Source: Heterotrichella gracilis (lineage: Eukaryota > Sar > Xanthophyceae > Tribonematales > Xanthonemataceae). From it: 64,000 bases of DNA. The position numbers and the translations under genes are program-made. Where the stretch lies: contig JAULBX010018525.1 in the NCBI GenBank assembly GCA_032358255.1, positions 1 to 64,000 on the forward strand. Direction: 5' to 3'. Of this stretch, positions 23,191 to 36,800 are shown one piece after another (position 1 is the stretch's first letter; each line of letters begins with the position of its first letter). Under the pieces are notes generated by a model, which saw only the letters and a list, made by a program, of their open reading frames with translations, was not told where the DNA came from and searched no databases.

Positions 23191-26100
23191 CTATTGCACT
23201 GGCGCATGACAACTGGTATGGGAGCAGGGTATCAGTATGCCACACACCCACCAGGCACACCCTGCTCTGCAACCCCATTGCGCAGCGGCAAGCCTTCTCA
23301 AACTGTAGGGTTTTATTTTAGGGTTTAAGGTTTCCCCACGCACCAGGCACACCCTGCTCTGCAGCCACATTGCGCAAGGGCACGCGTTCTCAAACTGCTC
23401 CAGCGGCAGCAATGTGAGGCAGCACAGCCCTTCACGCCAGCTAGGCCCCCCACCCGCCTTGCCAGCATCCTCGTTGGGGGTTCCCGCATCACCATCTCCT
23501 GAAGGCATGCAGGGGCAGCGCCATTGAGACTGGTGGCATGGCGACCCAACAATTCCACTAACAAGCAAGGCCGCTTGCATAAACGCATCGCCGCTGTCAT
23601 GCCGTTGGGATGCAAGCAACCAACACAAGCAAGTAACCTTACAGCCTCTGCGCCTGCATGACGCCCCACAGCCATCACCCTGCCGTAGCCAGACGGTCCA
23701 CACACAATCCACACACACCTCACCCCATCCCACACACACCCCACACACCTGCCGCTGCCGCCGCCTCCACGCGCGCCTGCTGCGCCACCGCCATCATGCT
23801 GCTGAAGCCATCAACCGCAGAAGGGGACAGGCGCCCCAGGGCAGGCCAGATGACACTGGCCAGCTCCAGGCCATCTGGAGGCAGAGGTATAGGGTTTCGG
23901 GCTTGAAATGTGTGGTTTCAGGGTGTAGGGTGTAGGGCAGGCCAGATGACACTGGCCAGCCCTATGCCGTCGACAGGCAGGTATGTAGGATTTTGAGCGC
24001 AAGCTGCTTGAGGTATTTGATGCAAGCTGTGCAAGACTTCCACACATGCCGCATGCACCACCTCTGCCACAGGCCCACCATCCCCCCTCCCTCTTTCCAA
24101 TTCAACCACCCGCCACCACCACCCAACCACCCCCACCCACCTGCCCCGTTGCGCCCCGACCACGCCAACGCACACCGCTGCTGCATCACATTGAACTCCG
24201 CCATCTGGCTGCCCAAATCGTAGCGAGCAGCGGCAGCCTCAAGCACACAGGCCACAAACTGCACATTGCCTAGCGCGGTGATGTAGCGTGCCAGTCGGGG
24301 CTCCTTTGAGACCAGGTCAGCTGCCCCTGCGCCCACCACCTGGCGCCAGAAGGCGCGGCCGGCCTCCAGCTCCTTGCAGCACACCTGTAGGGGATGGGTT
24401 GAATGGGATAGGATGGGATTAGGTTACTCACCATCTGCGCTGCCCTTGCTGCCCTACGATGTTCATCATAGCACCTCCCCAGATCTGGTAGGGTCCATCA
24501 CACGCAAACCTCGGCGGATTCGCTAGGTACAAATCCCCACCCACGCCTCAACCAAACTTTGCCACCCATCTGCATCAGCTTCGCTCATGTGGCTCCAGAT
24601 AAAATGCATGTAACTTGACACGACAACCCCACATCATCACAAAAAACCCTTCAAGGTCAGCCATGCACCCACCTCCATCAGCTTCATCACGGTTTCGGTG
24701 TGCGAATGGACGGTGGTGTCGGAAATGCTGATGCGCCCCATGTGCTGCTTCCCAGCTGCGCCATCGGGCTGCATCATCACAACTGAGCGCTTGCCGGGGG
24801 GTCCCCGGAATGCCGCCAATTTCTTGAAATCCACCTTGGTACCCCCAGCGGACATGATCAGGAGGCCACTCTGGGGTGGATGGGGTGCCGTGGAGGTGGG
24901 TGGGGCGGGTGCTGGTGGAAGGTGGAAGGCGCCGTTGGTGGTGGGTGCGGAAGGGGGCAGGGCGGCTGCGTCGGCTGCCTCAAAATCGCCAAAGTCATCC
25001 GTCTCAGATGCCCCTGGAAAAGGGAGGCGCGCGTTCATCATTGTTGGTACAGGGCAAGCCATGCGAATCAGTGTGCATTAAAAGAATGGACATGTTCCTG
25101 CATGTGCCAAAATGCAAGAGAGGGACATGTCCCCTGAGAGGTTTAACAAGGCACGTCACCCAATGCATCGTCAGTGTGCATTCTGGCACCAAGCAGGACA
25201 CCACAATGCCATGTCCCTTTTTAAGGATAAGTGCCAAATTTCGAATATCGACACAGCCCACGTGTTTGTGAAAAAGCAGGTAGTCAATGAATTGGTACCA
25301 CCGCAGTGCCACAAAGTCGCACCTGCTGCTTCGGCCCCCTCTGTATCTCTTGCCTCAGCACCCCCCCTTTCCTCCCCTAGTGCCGCCTCCTGCTGGGAGC
25401 TGCTCCCCTTGGCAGCAACACTCACAGAGAACTCCAGGGGGGCATCCTCAAGCTCCGTGTCCTCATCCCCAAAAATGCCCAGATTTAGGGGGCCCGCAGC
25501 ACCCACCCCAAAGGCCGGAGGCTCTGACGAGGCCACGTCTGGAGGACATGGAAGATGGGGAATCAGGGTCACCATAACAAAATGGAGTTTGGAAAGTCAC
25601 ATTGATGTGGATGAACATGACTGAATACTATCCAAAGAGGAAAACTGCACCTAAGGAGGCGTGGAATGGCAAGGACCAAGTTAAAAATAGACCAGTAGAT
25701 GGGTGCAGGAACAAGGCAAGCAACAAAGCAGGAGACAGTTGCAAAAGCAGGCTCACCAGTGTCTCCATTGGCAAAGACCGCCTCAAAAGTGGTGGTGCTT
25801 TGGTGTGATGTGGTGGCTGGACCCGCCCCCTCCTCAAATGCGGCAAATTCCACCACAATTTCTTGGTCCTGTGTGGGCTGGGCGCTGGCAAAGTCACCAA
25901 AATCTGCCCCGAAGTCTGCATCAAAGCTGTCTGGCACACCCGGCTGAGCCACGAGGAGCAGCATGGGATCGGTAAGAGGGGCGGATGCTGCAGTGGGCAG
26001 CGGGTTAGGCGGCTGATGTGGCGCCGGCTCTGGTATGGAGGCAGTGTATGCGGCAAATGTCCCAAATGTAAGGGGTGCGGTGCCAGCACTTGAGGTGCTC

Positions 26101-28174
26101 CCAGCTGCTACACCAGTAGTGGATTCTTGAGTGCCACTGCTGATTGACTCCGGTGCATTGGGTGCAGCAAACGCACCAAACGTGGGGGCTGCAGAGGTGA
26201 CAGTTGCTGTGCTGTCAGCCGCTGCAAAATCAGTGAATTCAAGGTCTTCAGTGCTGGCTGGTTCCGGGGATGTGGCGGGAAGCGCATAGGCTGAAAAGGA
26301 TGAAAAGGCTTCTTCAGCTGAAATCAAGGCGTTTGACTGCTGCACATCTACTGGCTGCACATGGGGTGGTTGCTGCGCATTCGGTTGCTGGCCAGCGCTG
26401 GCGCCCCCGCCGCTCAAGCTAATGGGCTCATCCATGTATGGCATGCTGAACTCGTCGCTCGGCAACCGCGCCATGGTGGACGTCCCTTCGCTAGTGACCG
26501 CCCCTGCATCGGGTGCAGGTGCCACTACCGGTGCCACTGCTGGTGGATCCATGTCGGCCCCCTGGAAATCATCCCAATCATCCGACATCCCACTGACATC
26601 TGGCTCGGGAGTGGAATATGCAGGGTGCGTTCCGGGACCCATGGGTTGTACCGAAATTGGTTGGCTGGATGTGGTGGCGCCAGCTACCGAGGCTGCTGCC
26701 AGGGGGGCACCAGCAAAGGCATTCTGCTGGGAGGAGGTGCTGAGGCCGTGTGAACCCTGGTGACTTGGCACATGCCCGCCACCTGGCATGTCGAAAGCAC
26801 CCGCAGATGCGAAACCTCTAGGCCCAAACGAGAAAGGTCCAGCTGCAGTAGCCAGCGGCGCATGGCTGAAGGCATACCCAGGAGGAAGGGCATTTTGCCC
26901 ACTGGAGCTTCCTGTGGTTGCTGACTGTGCTGAGCTGGCACTGGCTGTGCTGGCGCTGGGTGGTGGGATGGCGGTTACAAAATCGCCAAAGCTGGTGGGG
27001 TGTGGCAAGGAAGGTTGCGACGTGCTTGTCAATGGAGGGGGTGGCATGCTGCTGGTTGAGGTGGTCGGAGCATCTGCATGGCATGGCAAGAGGCGGGTAT
27101 GAGGTGCTCAAGCTGGGGCCATACTCATAGAAACCACGGAGTCAATCCGTTGCCGTAAGCCCACCATGCCATGAGGCTTTCGCAATGGCACGGGAACTCT
27201 GCCGCCACCCACGGAAGTTTATGCGCCCAAGCAGTACAGGCCAAACAAACAGCCTGTAACCACCCTGCAAACAACATTCCCCATGATTTGGGGCTACATG
27301 CATGTGCATTACCCTCCTTCCCAATGACTCGAGGCAAGCCAGGCACGCATGCGAGCAAATTGGCAATCCCTATACCATATTGGCAATTCCTACCTTCAAA
27401 ATCTCCCCATGCATCGGTCGATGCCGCCAATTGCTGCACACCACCATTGCCCCACTCGCTGGCGCCTGCTACACCACCGCTCCACCCACCCCAGTCCCCA
27501 CCACCACCCGCCATGCCATTAGCTGCGGCAGCAAACACCACATTCGCGGCAGGGCTGGGTGCGGGGTGATGGGCTGGTGCTGGTGGCGCGTCACCGCTCC
27601 ACCCACCCCAGTCCCCACCGCTGTCAGCAGTGCCATTGGCAGGGGGAGCAAACACCTCATCCGCCGCGGAGGTGGGTGCGGAGGGGCGGGCTGGTGCTGG
27701 TGGCGCATCGCCCTCCTTCCGGCGGCACAGCCTGTGGCCCTCCGTTTCCCGGACGGTGCTGGCGGTTTGCACCCCATAGGATGGAGGGTGGTATACAATG
27801 TCCTTGGAGATGACCTGGTGCAACCACGCAATGTCATTATTCAGTGCAACGTCGCAACTACGCAATATCTTTATTATTCAAAGCAACATGGCCACCAGGT
27901 GGCAGCAACCCACAGCTGTGATCAGGATGGGAGCGCAAGTTCAGGAAGCTGCACCACAGTGACTCGCAGGCAAGAATTACTCGTGCATGGCAGCTGTCCC
28001 GCCACCCGATTTTACACAGACTAGCTGGCTGTGGTGCATCTAGCAGCAAGCCACAGCGAGAAAGAAATAGAGCTTTGCGGTGGGTGGGTGGGAGCATCTC
28101 ACCGTGCCAGGCTCCCAGGCTCCATCCCTCTGCCGGTACCACACTAGGTCCCCTTTCTGGTACTCCAGCTCCAT
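23191..28174 (-). CDS. Gamma-synergin/aftiphilin-like adaptor accessory protein
   Basis: Exons (minus strand) 28103-28174, 27394-27814, 25757-27073, 25323-25538, 24673-25013 and 24141-24384 join in phase; the 3' exons (about 24050-23200) are only approximate. The ATG at 28174 has an in-frame TAG 15 bases upstream. The N-terminus (QKGDLVWYRQRDGAWEPGT, then PPSYGV and RETEGHRL) looks like a small SH3/Tudor-like fold. A long, disordered, Ala/Pro/Ser/Thr-rich middle carries many acidic-aromatic motifs: GGDWGGW twice, AWGDFEG, SFGDF, DDWDDFQG, TFGAF, ADFGDF, DDFGDFE. Such motifs in gamma-synergin and aftiphilin bind adaptin ear domains. The C-terminal part (CKELEAGRAFWRQVV, YITALGNVQFVACVLEAAA, LASVIWPALG, CLTLLPLEQF) resembles the conserved C-terminal region of plant and animal synergins. 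A role in AP-1/clathrin traffic at the trans-Golgi is inferred from this. The exact stop and last introns are uncertain, because the 3' end has duplicated exon fragments. Confidence 0.68.
23219..23396. repeat. Duplicated 3'-exon segment joined by CCCTAAA-like tract
   Basis: Segments about 23234-23300 and 23336-23396 are imperfect copies: both read CACCAGGCACACCCTGCTCT, then GCA-CC-ATTGCGCA and TTCTCAAACTG. Between them lies a degenerate telomere-like tract (TAGGGTTTTATTTTAGGGTT). The right copy encodes the C-terminal FENACPCAMW segment of the synergin-like protein; the left one looks like a decayed duplicate. Confidence 0.75.
23835..23987. repeat. Duplicated exon edge around a TAGGG-rich tract
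   Basis: Segments 23839-23885 and 23935-23985 share AGGGCAGGCCAGATGACACT and GGCCAGC, the reverse complement of the exon start that encodes LASVIWPALG. They are separated by repeats of TAGGG/GTGTAGGG. One copy (23839-23885) continues into the exon; the other looks like an extra, partly decayed exon start in the intron. Confidence 0.75.
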
Positions 28175-30888
28175 GCTGCCCAGCAACTACTCTGGGGACA
28201 GTGGCTGCTATCGCCTAGCGCTTGGGCAACGCAGCCAGGTACCCTGGTGGAAGGGTAGGTGGCAGAGTAAGTTGCAGCGGGGTTGGAATTGGAGGATAGG
28301 AACTGGGTCGGTGGCAATGCCATGTTCGGATGGAGTACACTGTTGGACGTGGAGGGTGCTTCCTAGTGCGGTAACACCTGCCCCACGCCTTGTGGAGATG
28401 GCTATGGCAACAGGCGAAGTGATACAGTACTGTATGTTGATGTTTCAACTTCAACAAGTACAGATACAAAGGTCCAGCAGCAGCCACCTTGCTCCCTGGG
28501 GTAGGCACCTAGATCAAACAGGCAAGGCACCCAGATCACAACCACCCGAAAAATGCAAGATCTGAGGCGCGTATGGGTGAAGCTTTATGACAAAAGAACT
28601 GACTATGACAGCGCCGTATAGTTTAGTTCCAAAGGCAAAGCACAAGGGCGAAACACACCCACCATATGCATGCATTGCACCACACCAGTGTACACGACTG
28701 CTGTTAGAAGTTCTAGGATCCACCAAGAGGGTGAACACGACTCACAGTCACTCGGTAACAAACACTCGTACCTTAAACTGTGGCGCCATGTAGCTGCACA
28801 GGTGCCGTAGGCTCGGTGGTGGGTGGGTTGTCAGCTGGGACGCATGCACCAAGCAGGGAAGCAAGGCGAGCTGCGGTGCGTTACTACGTGCTCTGCGTGC
28901 AAAGGAACGGACCCAGGTACCAGATAGTGGTCGTCTGATATGGCAACCTCCCTTGTTACTACGTCCAAAGGTTGCTGGGCCAGACCGTTTCGCCTCCTGT
29001 ACGTCAAAGTGACTATCCCTAGGTCAAGCGGGGTTATTGCATATGTAAACACCTATACCCACTGAGATACCGCCCCCCTGGCCCAAACTATCGGGTCGAT
29101 ACTTACAAAAGCAAGTTGGTTTGACCCCAAAGAGTCAAACCAGAACTGGTTTTCGCCTGGCAACCCCCACCCTCCAGGTAGTGCACTGCAGTGCCAGCTG
29201 TATGTTCTTAGAACAGTTCTAGGAGGTGACAGGTTGAACAAGGCGTTGACGAGTGATAAAAGGTTGGGAGCCAGATATGTGTTGCTGCTGGCAAACAAAA
29301 CCTTGGAGAGTAGGGTCCAGTTTGGTGAACAGATGCCCCAGAGGGGGGGGCAAGGGGCAAAGGGGAGGGGGGGTTGAGCAAGGGGTGGAAGCAGGGGGGG
29401 GCAGCAGGGGACACCCAAATACCACGCCCAGCCAGTTGTTGCCAAGGTGTAGAGGGAGATATTGCCAGTTCTGTGCTGGTGCTTGGTATCTGGCTTAAGA
29501 AGCGGGTCAAACCGCATGTTGGATTGTGTCCTGTCACAGCACTTAAAAACATGTGATGTCAAGAGGCCATGAATGTTCTGTTTCTGGCCATGCACGGTGC
29601 AAAACTCATCCATTAAATAGCAAATCCAATTTTAAACATGTTGCATGATTGTATGTGGCATGCGGTGTAGTCTGTGCTGCATGCCGTCATGCGATGATCG
29701 CCAATGGCGCCACTGGAAATAGCACAGTGTGCCACTCAGCACATGACGTCAAAGTGCCCACCAGCTGCAGTGCTGAATACACATAACCGTTGCTAGCATG
29801 ATACAGAGCAGCAAAATTGCTGCAATGAGCAATGCACTGCTGCATTGCCCATGCGTCATGAATAGTGCCATCGTTGACTGGAGACATGACATGAAGATGA
29901 CAACGATGATGGGCATCATAATTTAATCCTCCCCCATGGCGTTAATTTTGTGGCAGGTGCAAATATGTGTGCAAACACTGAGTCGTTGCAAGTGTGTGGT
30001 TGCGAGTGACATGGTAAAAGCACAGAGTGTTACCTCTTGGTTTCTTGTAACCTCCTGCCCTTAATTTGGAGCTTGTATTCCAACTGCCTTCAAGCCATCC
30101 CACCACCTGCTGCTGCAATGACATCAATATCTATTACAAGTTCTATGGACAGACTTTGGCCTTTGCAAACGAGTGCTGAAGTGATCATCTTGTGATGTGC
30201 ATTCTGGGACTGGGTTTGACGCGAGTCATAAGTAGCGCGATGGCCCTTCAACTGCTACCATATGTAAGTGCTTATTATAAAACAGCCAACAAACCCTGCC
30301 CTGCTCTGGTCTCCAATATAAAGAGCAACTTGGACGAATGTCAGCAGGGGCACAGGTCAAATTAAAATAAAAGCAAAATAAATCAACAAATTTATATTTC
30401 CGAGTTTTCCATGTCGACTTCGGTGCAGCTGGCAGCACAGATTGCTAAGCTTCACCCTCATTACACGACTGAAAAGCAGCATTGCGCGCTCGGTTCTGAC
30501 TCTTTGGTGCAGACAACCCTTGTCAGAAGCACTGCCAGACTAATAGTACTATAGCTGCGCAAGAAGCCGACTTGCTACCAGCGTTTTTGGCACACATGCG
30601 CACTCCTTGACCACTTGCACACCTCTCTAGGACTGACCAGCTGGGACTACCCGGCTACAACTTGCAACTTAGTCAATCAGATAGTTCCAGGCGTGTCTGC
30701 TTTCCGAGCGGTTGACAGGTGCAGTCAGGTTTCGGTCCCCCTTCGAGCCTCTCGCTGCCACTTCGCAGCAGCAGTTCTCAGAGGCTGCGTTGGAAGCTGA
30801 ACCTGGCCAACCTCCCCAGCTGTTTACACCTGCTGTGGACGTGAGACGTGTCAAACAGCTGCCTCCCGCAGATTCACCCAGCTCCAGC
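28175..30888. other. Intergenic region between divergent genes
   Basis: The flanking genes point away from each other, so both promoters should be here. No TATA box or other defined element was convincingly found. A short hairpin occurs at about 29114-29142 (TTGGTTTGAC ... GTCAAACCA). G-runs at 29341-29402 are low-complexity. A minus-strand open stretch at 29687-29887 looks protein-like but is unassigned. Confidence 0.4.
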
Positions 30889-33800
30889 ATGGCTTACAGC
30901 GCTAAGAGGGCTGGCCCAGTCATGGTGGTGAGGCTGTGCATGTGCACCACCTTTCCTGCAATAATTTGGACCCTTTGTTGCAAAATGTAGTCCAGGGGGA
31001 AATCTGGTATGACCTTTAAGGCACCTAGCCCAAAGAGAAATTTACCAGCTCTAGACTTTGTCATTCTCTTCCAAAACCCTACTGAGAGGTAGTGGCAAAA
31101 AGGCAGAATCCCTGTCGGCTATCTGGGGTGTCCTGCAGCAGGCTGCGGCGTTTAGGGTTTAGCGTGCAGGGTGTAGGGTTCAATTTTCTGCAAGCGCTGC
31201 ATGGCAATGCTGCTGTTTACAATTTACTTTGCAAGTAAACATGTCTGCCAGTCATCGAAGACCCTAGTTAATCCTATGCAGTGTTCTAGGGTTTAGGTTT
31301 CAAGGTAGTACACCCTAAACCCTAAATTCTAAAGCACGTATTGAAAGACTTGCACAAGCCGTGTCAGGTCTGCTTGGCATGTGTACAAGTCGTCCCGCTG
31401 ATAAAGTAAGCAACGCAATTGGTGAAAGGAGGTACCTGAGGAGGTTTTGCCAACTTGCAGGAGGAGTCGAGGGCGGACAATGCTGGCGCCATGAGAAACG
31501 CTCCCAATGCCAAATGGTCAATGAACCAAAACATGGGCAGCAACACCAGCATGACCAGCAGCAACGGCGCCACAGTGGGGCAAGACACCCGCACCTCCTC
31601 CTTGGAAATGGAGCAACCATCCCAGCCATCCAGCCAGACCTACAACGACTCGGCAGCGTCCTCCCCAGCCCTGCGGCAGCCTTATTTGTCTCAGGACAAG
31701 CCCCCCGCCAAGTCTGGCAAGCCAGTAAAAATCCCCACCACCAAAGCTGACGCCTCTACATTCCCGCCAGCTGAGGCGGAGGCAGATGCCGCTCCGCAGC
31801 AGCAGCAGGGTGTACAGAATGGCCAGGCGCCTGCCTCAGGAGAGGGCGAGGTAATGTTATGGCAATGTAGAGGGGGGGAATATGTAAGGATGATGTGATC
31901 GGCATGTTGTGTTACCATGGTGCAGCATCATTCTGCACTTCATCATTAGGGCTAAGGGAGACTATCATTACACGTACCCTGCAAGGCGTGTAAATGGTTC
32001 AAATCATCAGCAGGATCACAGGTGTCTCCTTCAGGAGAGGGTAAGGTAATGTTGCAGCATTATTTCAGTGGCCTAGAAGGTTGCGTTGCTATCAGCATAC
32101 ACCTCATTAAGGCAGCACTTGATCATTGGGGTCCATGGGGACCAAGGGAGACTATCCACCTTTCTCCCTGGTGAACTACATCTAATCAGCAGGAAGCAAA
32201 GAAGACTTGTTTAATGGCTGTTTCTTCCTCCCATTGACGTATTTGGCATAAACCTGAGAAGGAGACCAGGAATTCATTGACGCTCATTTATTAAATGTCT
32301 GATCTGGATTGGTCTAGGTGCTGACCCATGACCCCGACTCCAAGGAGACCACCGCATCAGGCTGGCACTATACTTTTATTTTTACCTTTACGCACCTATA
32401 ATTGCCATGCTGAAAAATGGCTTATATCAGTAAATTCCTTAAATCGGTGCAGGTGTTGACCCACGACCCCGACTCAAAGGAGACCACTGCATATAAGGCT
32501 CGAATTAGTAAATGGTGGTCATATATTTAGTGCTTTCTATATTTTGGCTGCAGGTGCTGACCCACGACCCCGACTCCAAGGAGACCACCGCATAAAAGGC
32601 TTAAAATCAGTAAATGGCACTCAATTACCAAATGCCTTTATGCTATATTTTGGCTGCAGGTGCTGACCCACGACCCGGACTCCAAGGAGACCACCGCATC
32701 AGGCCTGGCTCAGAAGAAGGACATCGACAAGGAGTGGCTCAAGAAACTGGTGATACTGCTGTGGCCCCACATCAGGGCGGCCTCGGAGAAGATGGCGTGG
32801 GGCATGCTGCCCGACATGCTGAACGCCACCAAGCCCAAGTGGATGAAGGCGCTGGAGCTGCACAAGTGAGGCCCTCTGGCAGTGCACATGTCATGCATAT
32901 TAGCTCCTTAAGTGCCCTAGTACGAGATGTAGGGATAGCCTTTCTGCCACTACGGTGTAGATACCAAACCCACAAAATCAGTTCACATGCATCTACACCA
33001 TTGTATAGTTTAGATGCATGTGATTTGATTTTGTGGGTTTGGTATCATAAGATGGCAGGGAATGCTGCCTGTTGTGCTGAATGCACCGAAGCCCAAGTGG
33101 TTAAAGGCGCTGCAGCTGTACAAGTTATGTGCACGTGCTGGGAGGTTTTGCGTGGTCACCTTGCTCCATGCTGCCATCAAAGGGGTAGTAAAAGTACATA
33201 TCATTGGAAATTTTATAGGCTAGCCGCAGCTGCGTTGGAAAAGTTGGTGTAGTGGATGCTGCACCCAACATGTTCAAGGCAACCAAGGGCGTCCAAGGAC
33301 TGTACCATTTTTTACCATTATACCTATTTCGGCTGTTCATGACAACCCATTGATTTACCTTGCGCGCGGACTCATCCTGCCTCCATACATTGGAAAGGCA
33401 TGCACATGATTACTGCTCCCTCCCTCCCCACCCTGCAGCTACCAGCTGGATATCATGCGCATGGCCTGCTGAACCCTACATCTAAACCCTAATGCTGAAC
33501 CCTAAACCCCCAACGCCACGCCTGCAGGTTTGAGCTGGGCACCATCCCTCCCCGCGTGAGTGACGTCATTGTGTTCAAGGATGACAGCATCTTTGAGGAG
33601 GTCATCCTGGATGTGGATGTGGAGTGGAAGGGCAACGCAGACATTGAGATGATTGTCTCCCCCTTGCCCGATGAGCTCAGGCTGGTGCCTGGGTTTGTGG
33701 AAACCTGGCTGCAGAAGCTGACCACCGTGAGGGTAGGTGTTTACTCAAAAACCCTGAATAGCTGCGACCTCAAACCATAAGTATTAGCATGGCAGCGTGT

Positions 33801-36800
33801 TTTGAGGTGATTTGTCATGTGGATGTGTATCCATAGCATCCACGTCCATACCACATGGATTTGAGACCATTGCATCCACTCGAGTGGAAGGCAACTCAAG
33901 ACATTGAGGTGTGGGTCTCTCAGGTTGGCAATGTTGTTCTAGCTGTGGCTGTTCAAAACAGCCCTTCATGATGCAGTTGACAAGTGATTAAATCTTGTTT
34001 ATATCTTGTTTATATCATGATTTTCTAACGTTTCTTTGTACACGGTAGATTGGGGTTGAGGATCTGATGTTGGCTGCCCGCGTGCGCATTGGCATGGCCC
34101 CCTTGTTGGATGACCTCCCCGTGGTTGGCGCACTCAAGGTGGGTGGAAAATATGCAACTCTAAAACCCCATCCCTAAACCCTCCTGGGAGGTAACAGATG
34201 CGATCTGGGATGGGCGGGTCTGCAATGCAACTAAAGAGCGGGTAAATAATATCCGGATACTAGCGGAGATAAAATGGGGAGCACGAAAGTGGCATGACTG
34301 GTTGGCCACCATCTGCCACACTGGAAACAGTGTCAGTTAAGCCTTGGCTCTAGGACTGGGGTGAGGCATACCCAGACATGCTAACCTGGCCTCAAAACTG
34401 GAAAGCAAATACTTACTTACTTACTTACTTACTAGCGGAGATCCGAGTGCGTTTTGGTAGGGCCCACTGGTGATGCTGCATGCACGAGAGGTGGGTGGGA
34501 GCGGAATGCGGTGCAGGTCCCAGTGTTGTGGTATTATGTGCGGACTGCCTTTCGACAAACTTTGGTAATGGAGTGCTTCTTAAAAAGTCAAGGCATGTGC
34601 AGTGTGTGCCTGCACCTATTGCACCGCAAGAAATGGCTGGTTAGCCTTTCTGAGCATCTGGCTCGGCATGGAAGTATGCAGTTGCAGACGTGATAACTTG
34701 AGCACACACAGTTTCGCAGCTTCAGACCATCAGGCTGGTGCAAGATCTTACCATTGGGCTCTGCTTTCATGTATTACAGGGCCTGCAGATCTCAGGGCTG
34801 GAGCAGCCCATGCGCCTGGGCTTCAAAATGTAAATTGACATAAAACTCACATGAAATAAAGCAAAAAGGGAGGATGTAAGCTTACCATTGTGCTGTGTTT
34901 CGCCTGCAGATCTCCCTACTGGAGCAGCCCATGAAACTTGACTTCAAAATCACGCTGGGCAACTCCAACCTGCCTCTGTCACCTGCCTTGGAGTCGTGGA
35001 TGCACAACTTCATCAAGGAGAACATACTGGCCACATACCTGCTCCCAGAGAAGTATGTGTACAAGATCGATCCGGTAAGTGGTGATGAAGTGCTTAGGTT
35101 GAGTGGGTTTATGTGGTACAGTATATGATGTTTGCATTGCTGCTAAGTGCCATTTCGCTTTCAAGGGGTGGTGTCTGAGAATGGAAACAGCAAAAATGCA
35201 TCTAGATGTGCAGATGCATTCCGTGTTCTACATGACTCCTCAACTGTCTAACCAGATGGGTGGTGACACACTGTGCAGAACGCAGAGGTTCTGGACCCTC
35301 CCGAGGGTTTGCTGGAGGTGGAGATAATAGAGGCAAAGAACCTGCCCAGCACTGACTGGATGGCCAAGCCGTCGCCCTATGTCGAGTATGTGTGCTTAGA
35401 CTGTAGATGTTCACACCATTGGTGTCTACACGCATATGTATGACGCACAATGGGTTGCACCAGAACCTTCTTGCAGCGTTTTGAACACGTGCAGAAGGCG
35501 AGTGTTGCCACTCTTTTCTTGCCCAGGCTGTATGCGCGCCTGGGTAAGCGCACCACCCACATTGCATATGGCTATAATTCAACTTGATTCTGAGAAAAGC
35601 CTACCTTCACATGCGACAATTTGTTCTTCTTGCGATGTTATGTTTACTTCTGCCATGCGCACCCTGTATCTGCTTAATGTTTCTTGTCCAGCTGTGGTGA
35701 CAACTGCAACTCTTGTTTCTTTGCCCAGGCTGTACGTGCGCCCACTGGATAAGCGCACCACCCACATCGCCCAAGGCTACAAGCCGCAGTGGTCCACCAA
35801 GTACAACCTGCCCGTCCACGTGCGCAAGCATCAGTCCCTGAGCATCCACCTGTACGACGAGGACAAGTTCTCAGCGGATGATGAAATCGGCAGGTAGGGA
35901 CTGCAGTTTTGGAAGTTGTCAGTTTGGTGGTTTCCTCTTACCAACAGCTTGGTACTTGTTCTTGAGTGATGAATAGAAAACTCCAAATTTCACTTGCACG
36001 TGCTGATCCTTGACCCGCCATCTGGCGAGGCGCAGAGGCGCATTCACCTCTGAATCAACCCCTTACAACAAAACAAACCTGCTGGATCCCAACGCCTGTA
36101 TCCCATGCACACACAGGGCGCACATCGAGCTCTCCTCCTTGCCCGATGGCCGCACCAAGGACATGTGGCTGGACCTGGACCCGCCATCTGGCGAGGCCCA
36201 GGGGCGCATCGATGAGGAGGAGAAGCACATGAAGCACAGGCAGAAGGCAGTGGTTAAGGCAGCTAAATTTGTGAGCCGCCAACCGGATCCCAGGAAGAAG
36301 CAGACCCAGGTCCACCTCAGGGTACGGCTTGATGGAAAAGGAGTAAAAGGAATTTACCTTTGACAGCATTGAAATGGCCAAATAAGATTGCATGAAATGT
36401 GTGTTGTCCTTGCTGTCGATGGATCAAGAGTAGACGCCCACGGCACATGGCGGTGGGTAAAGCCACAAAGTGACAACTTGTGACTCATGTGACAAACCCA
36501 ATGACACGGATTCTAAGAAATGTTAAAGTTTCTGGCTTGCCTAATACCTTTTGTTACCTCGCCCTTCCCCGCAACTACCTAGGCTAGCTTTGGAGGTCAA
36601 GTGCCCCCCAAAGGCCCCTCCTCCCTTTTCTTGCAGGTGCGCTAGACCCTGTTCAGGGTATGGGAACACCTGAATGCTGCTGCTTGCTGCCCTCCCCTCC
36701 ACTCCTAACGCCCTCCCTACACGCTAATGCGTTGACACTCAGTCCTCTTAGCAATTAGTACCCCCGGCATCCTTGATAGTTGTTACCCATTAGTCATCAG

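Noticed and set aside
25569-27089. 506-codon minus-strand frame as a stand-alone gene
   Set aside because: Its 3' end continues past a good donor (GACACTG|GTGAGC) and its 5' end starts at an acceptor; it is the main exon of the synergin-like gene.
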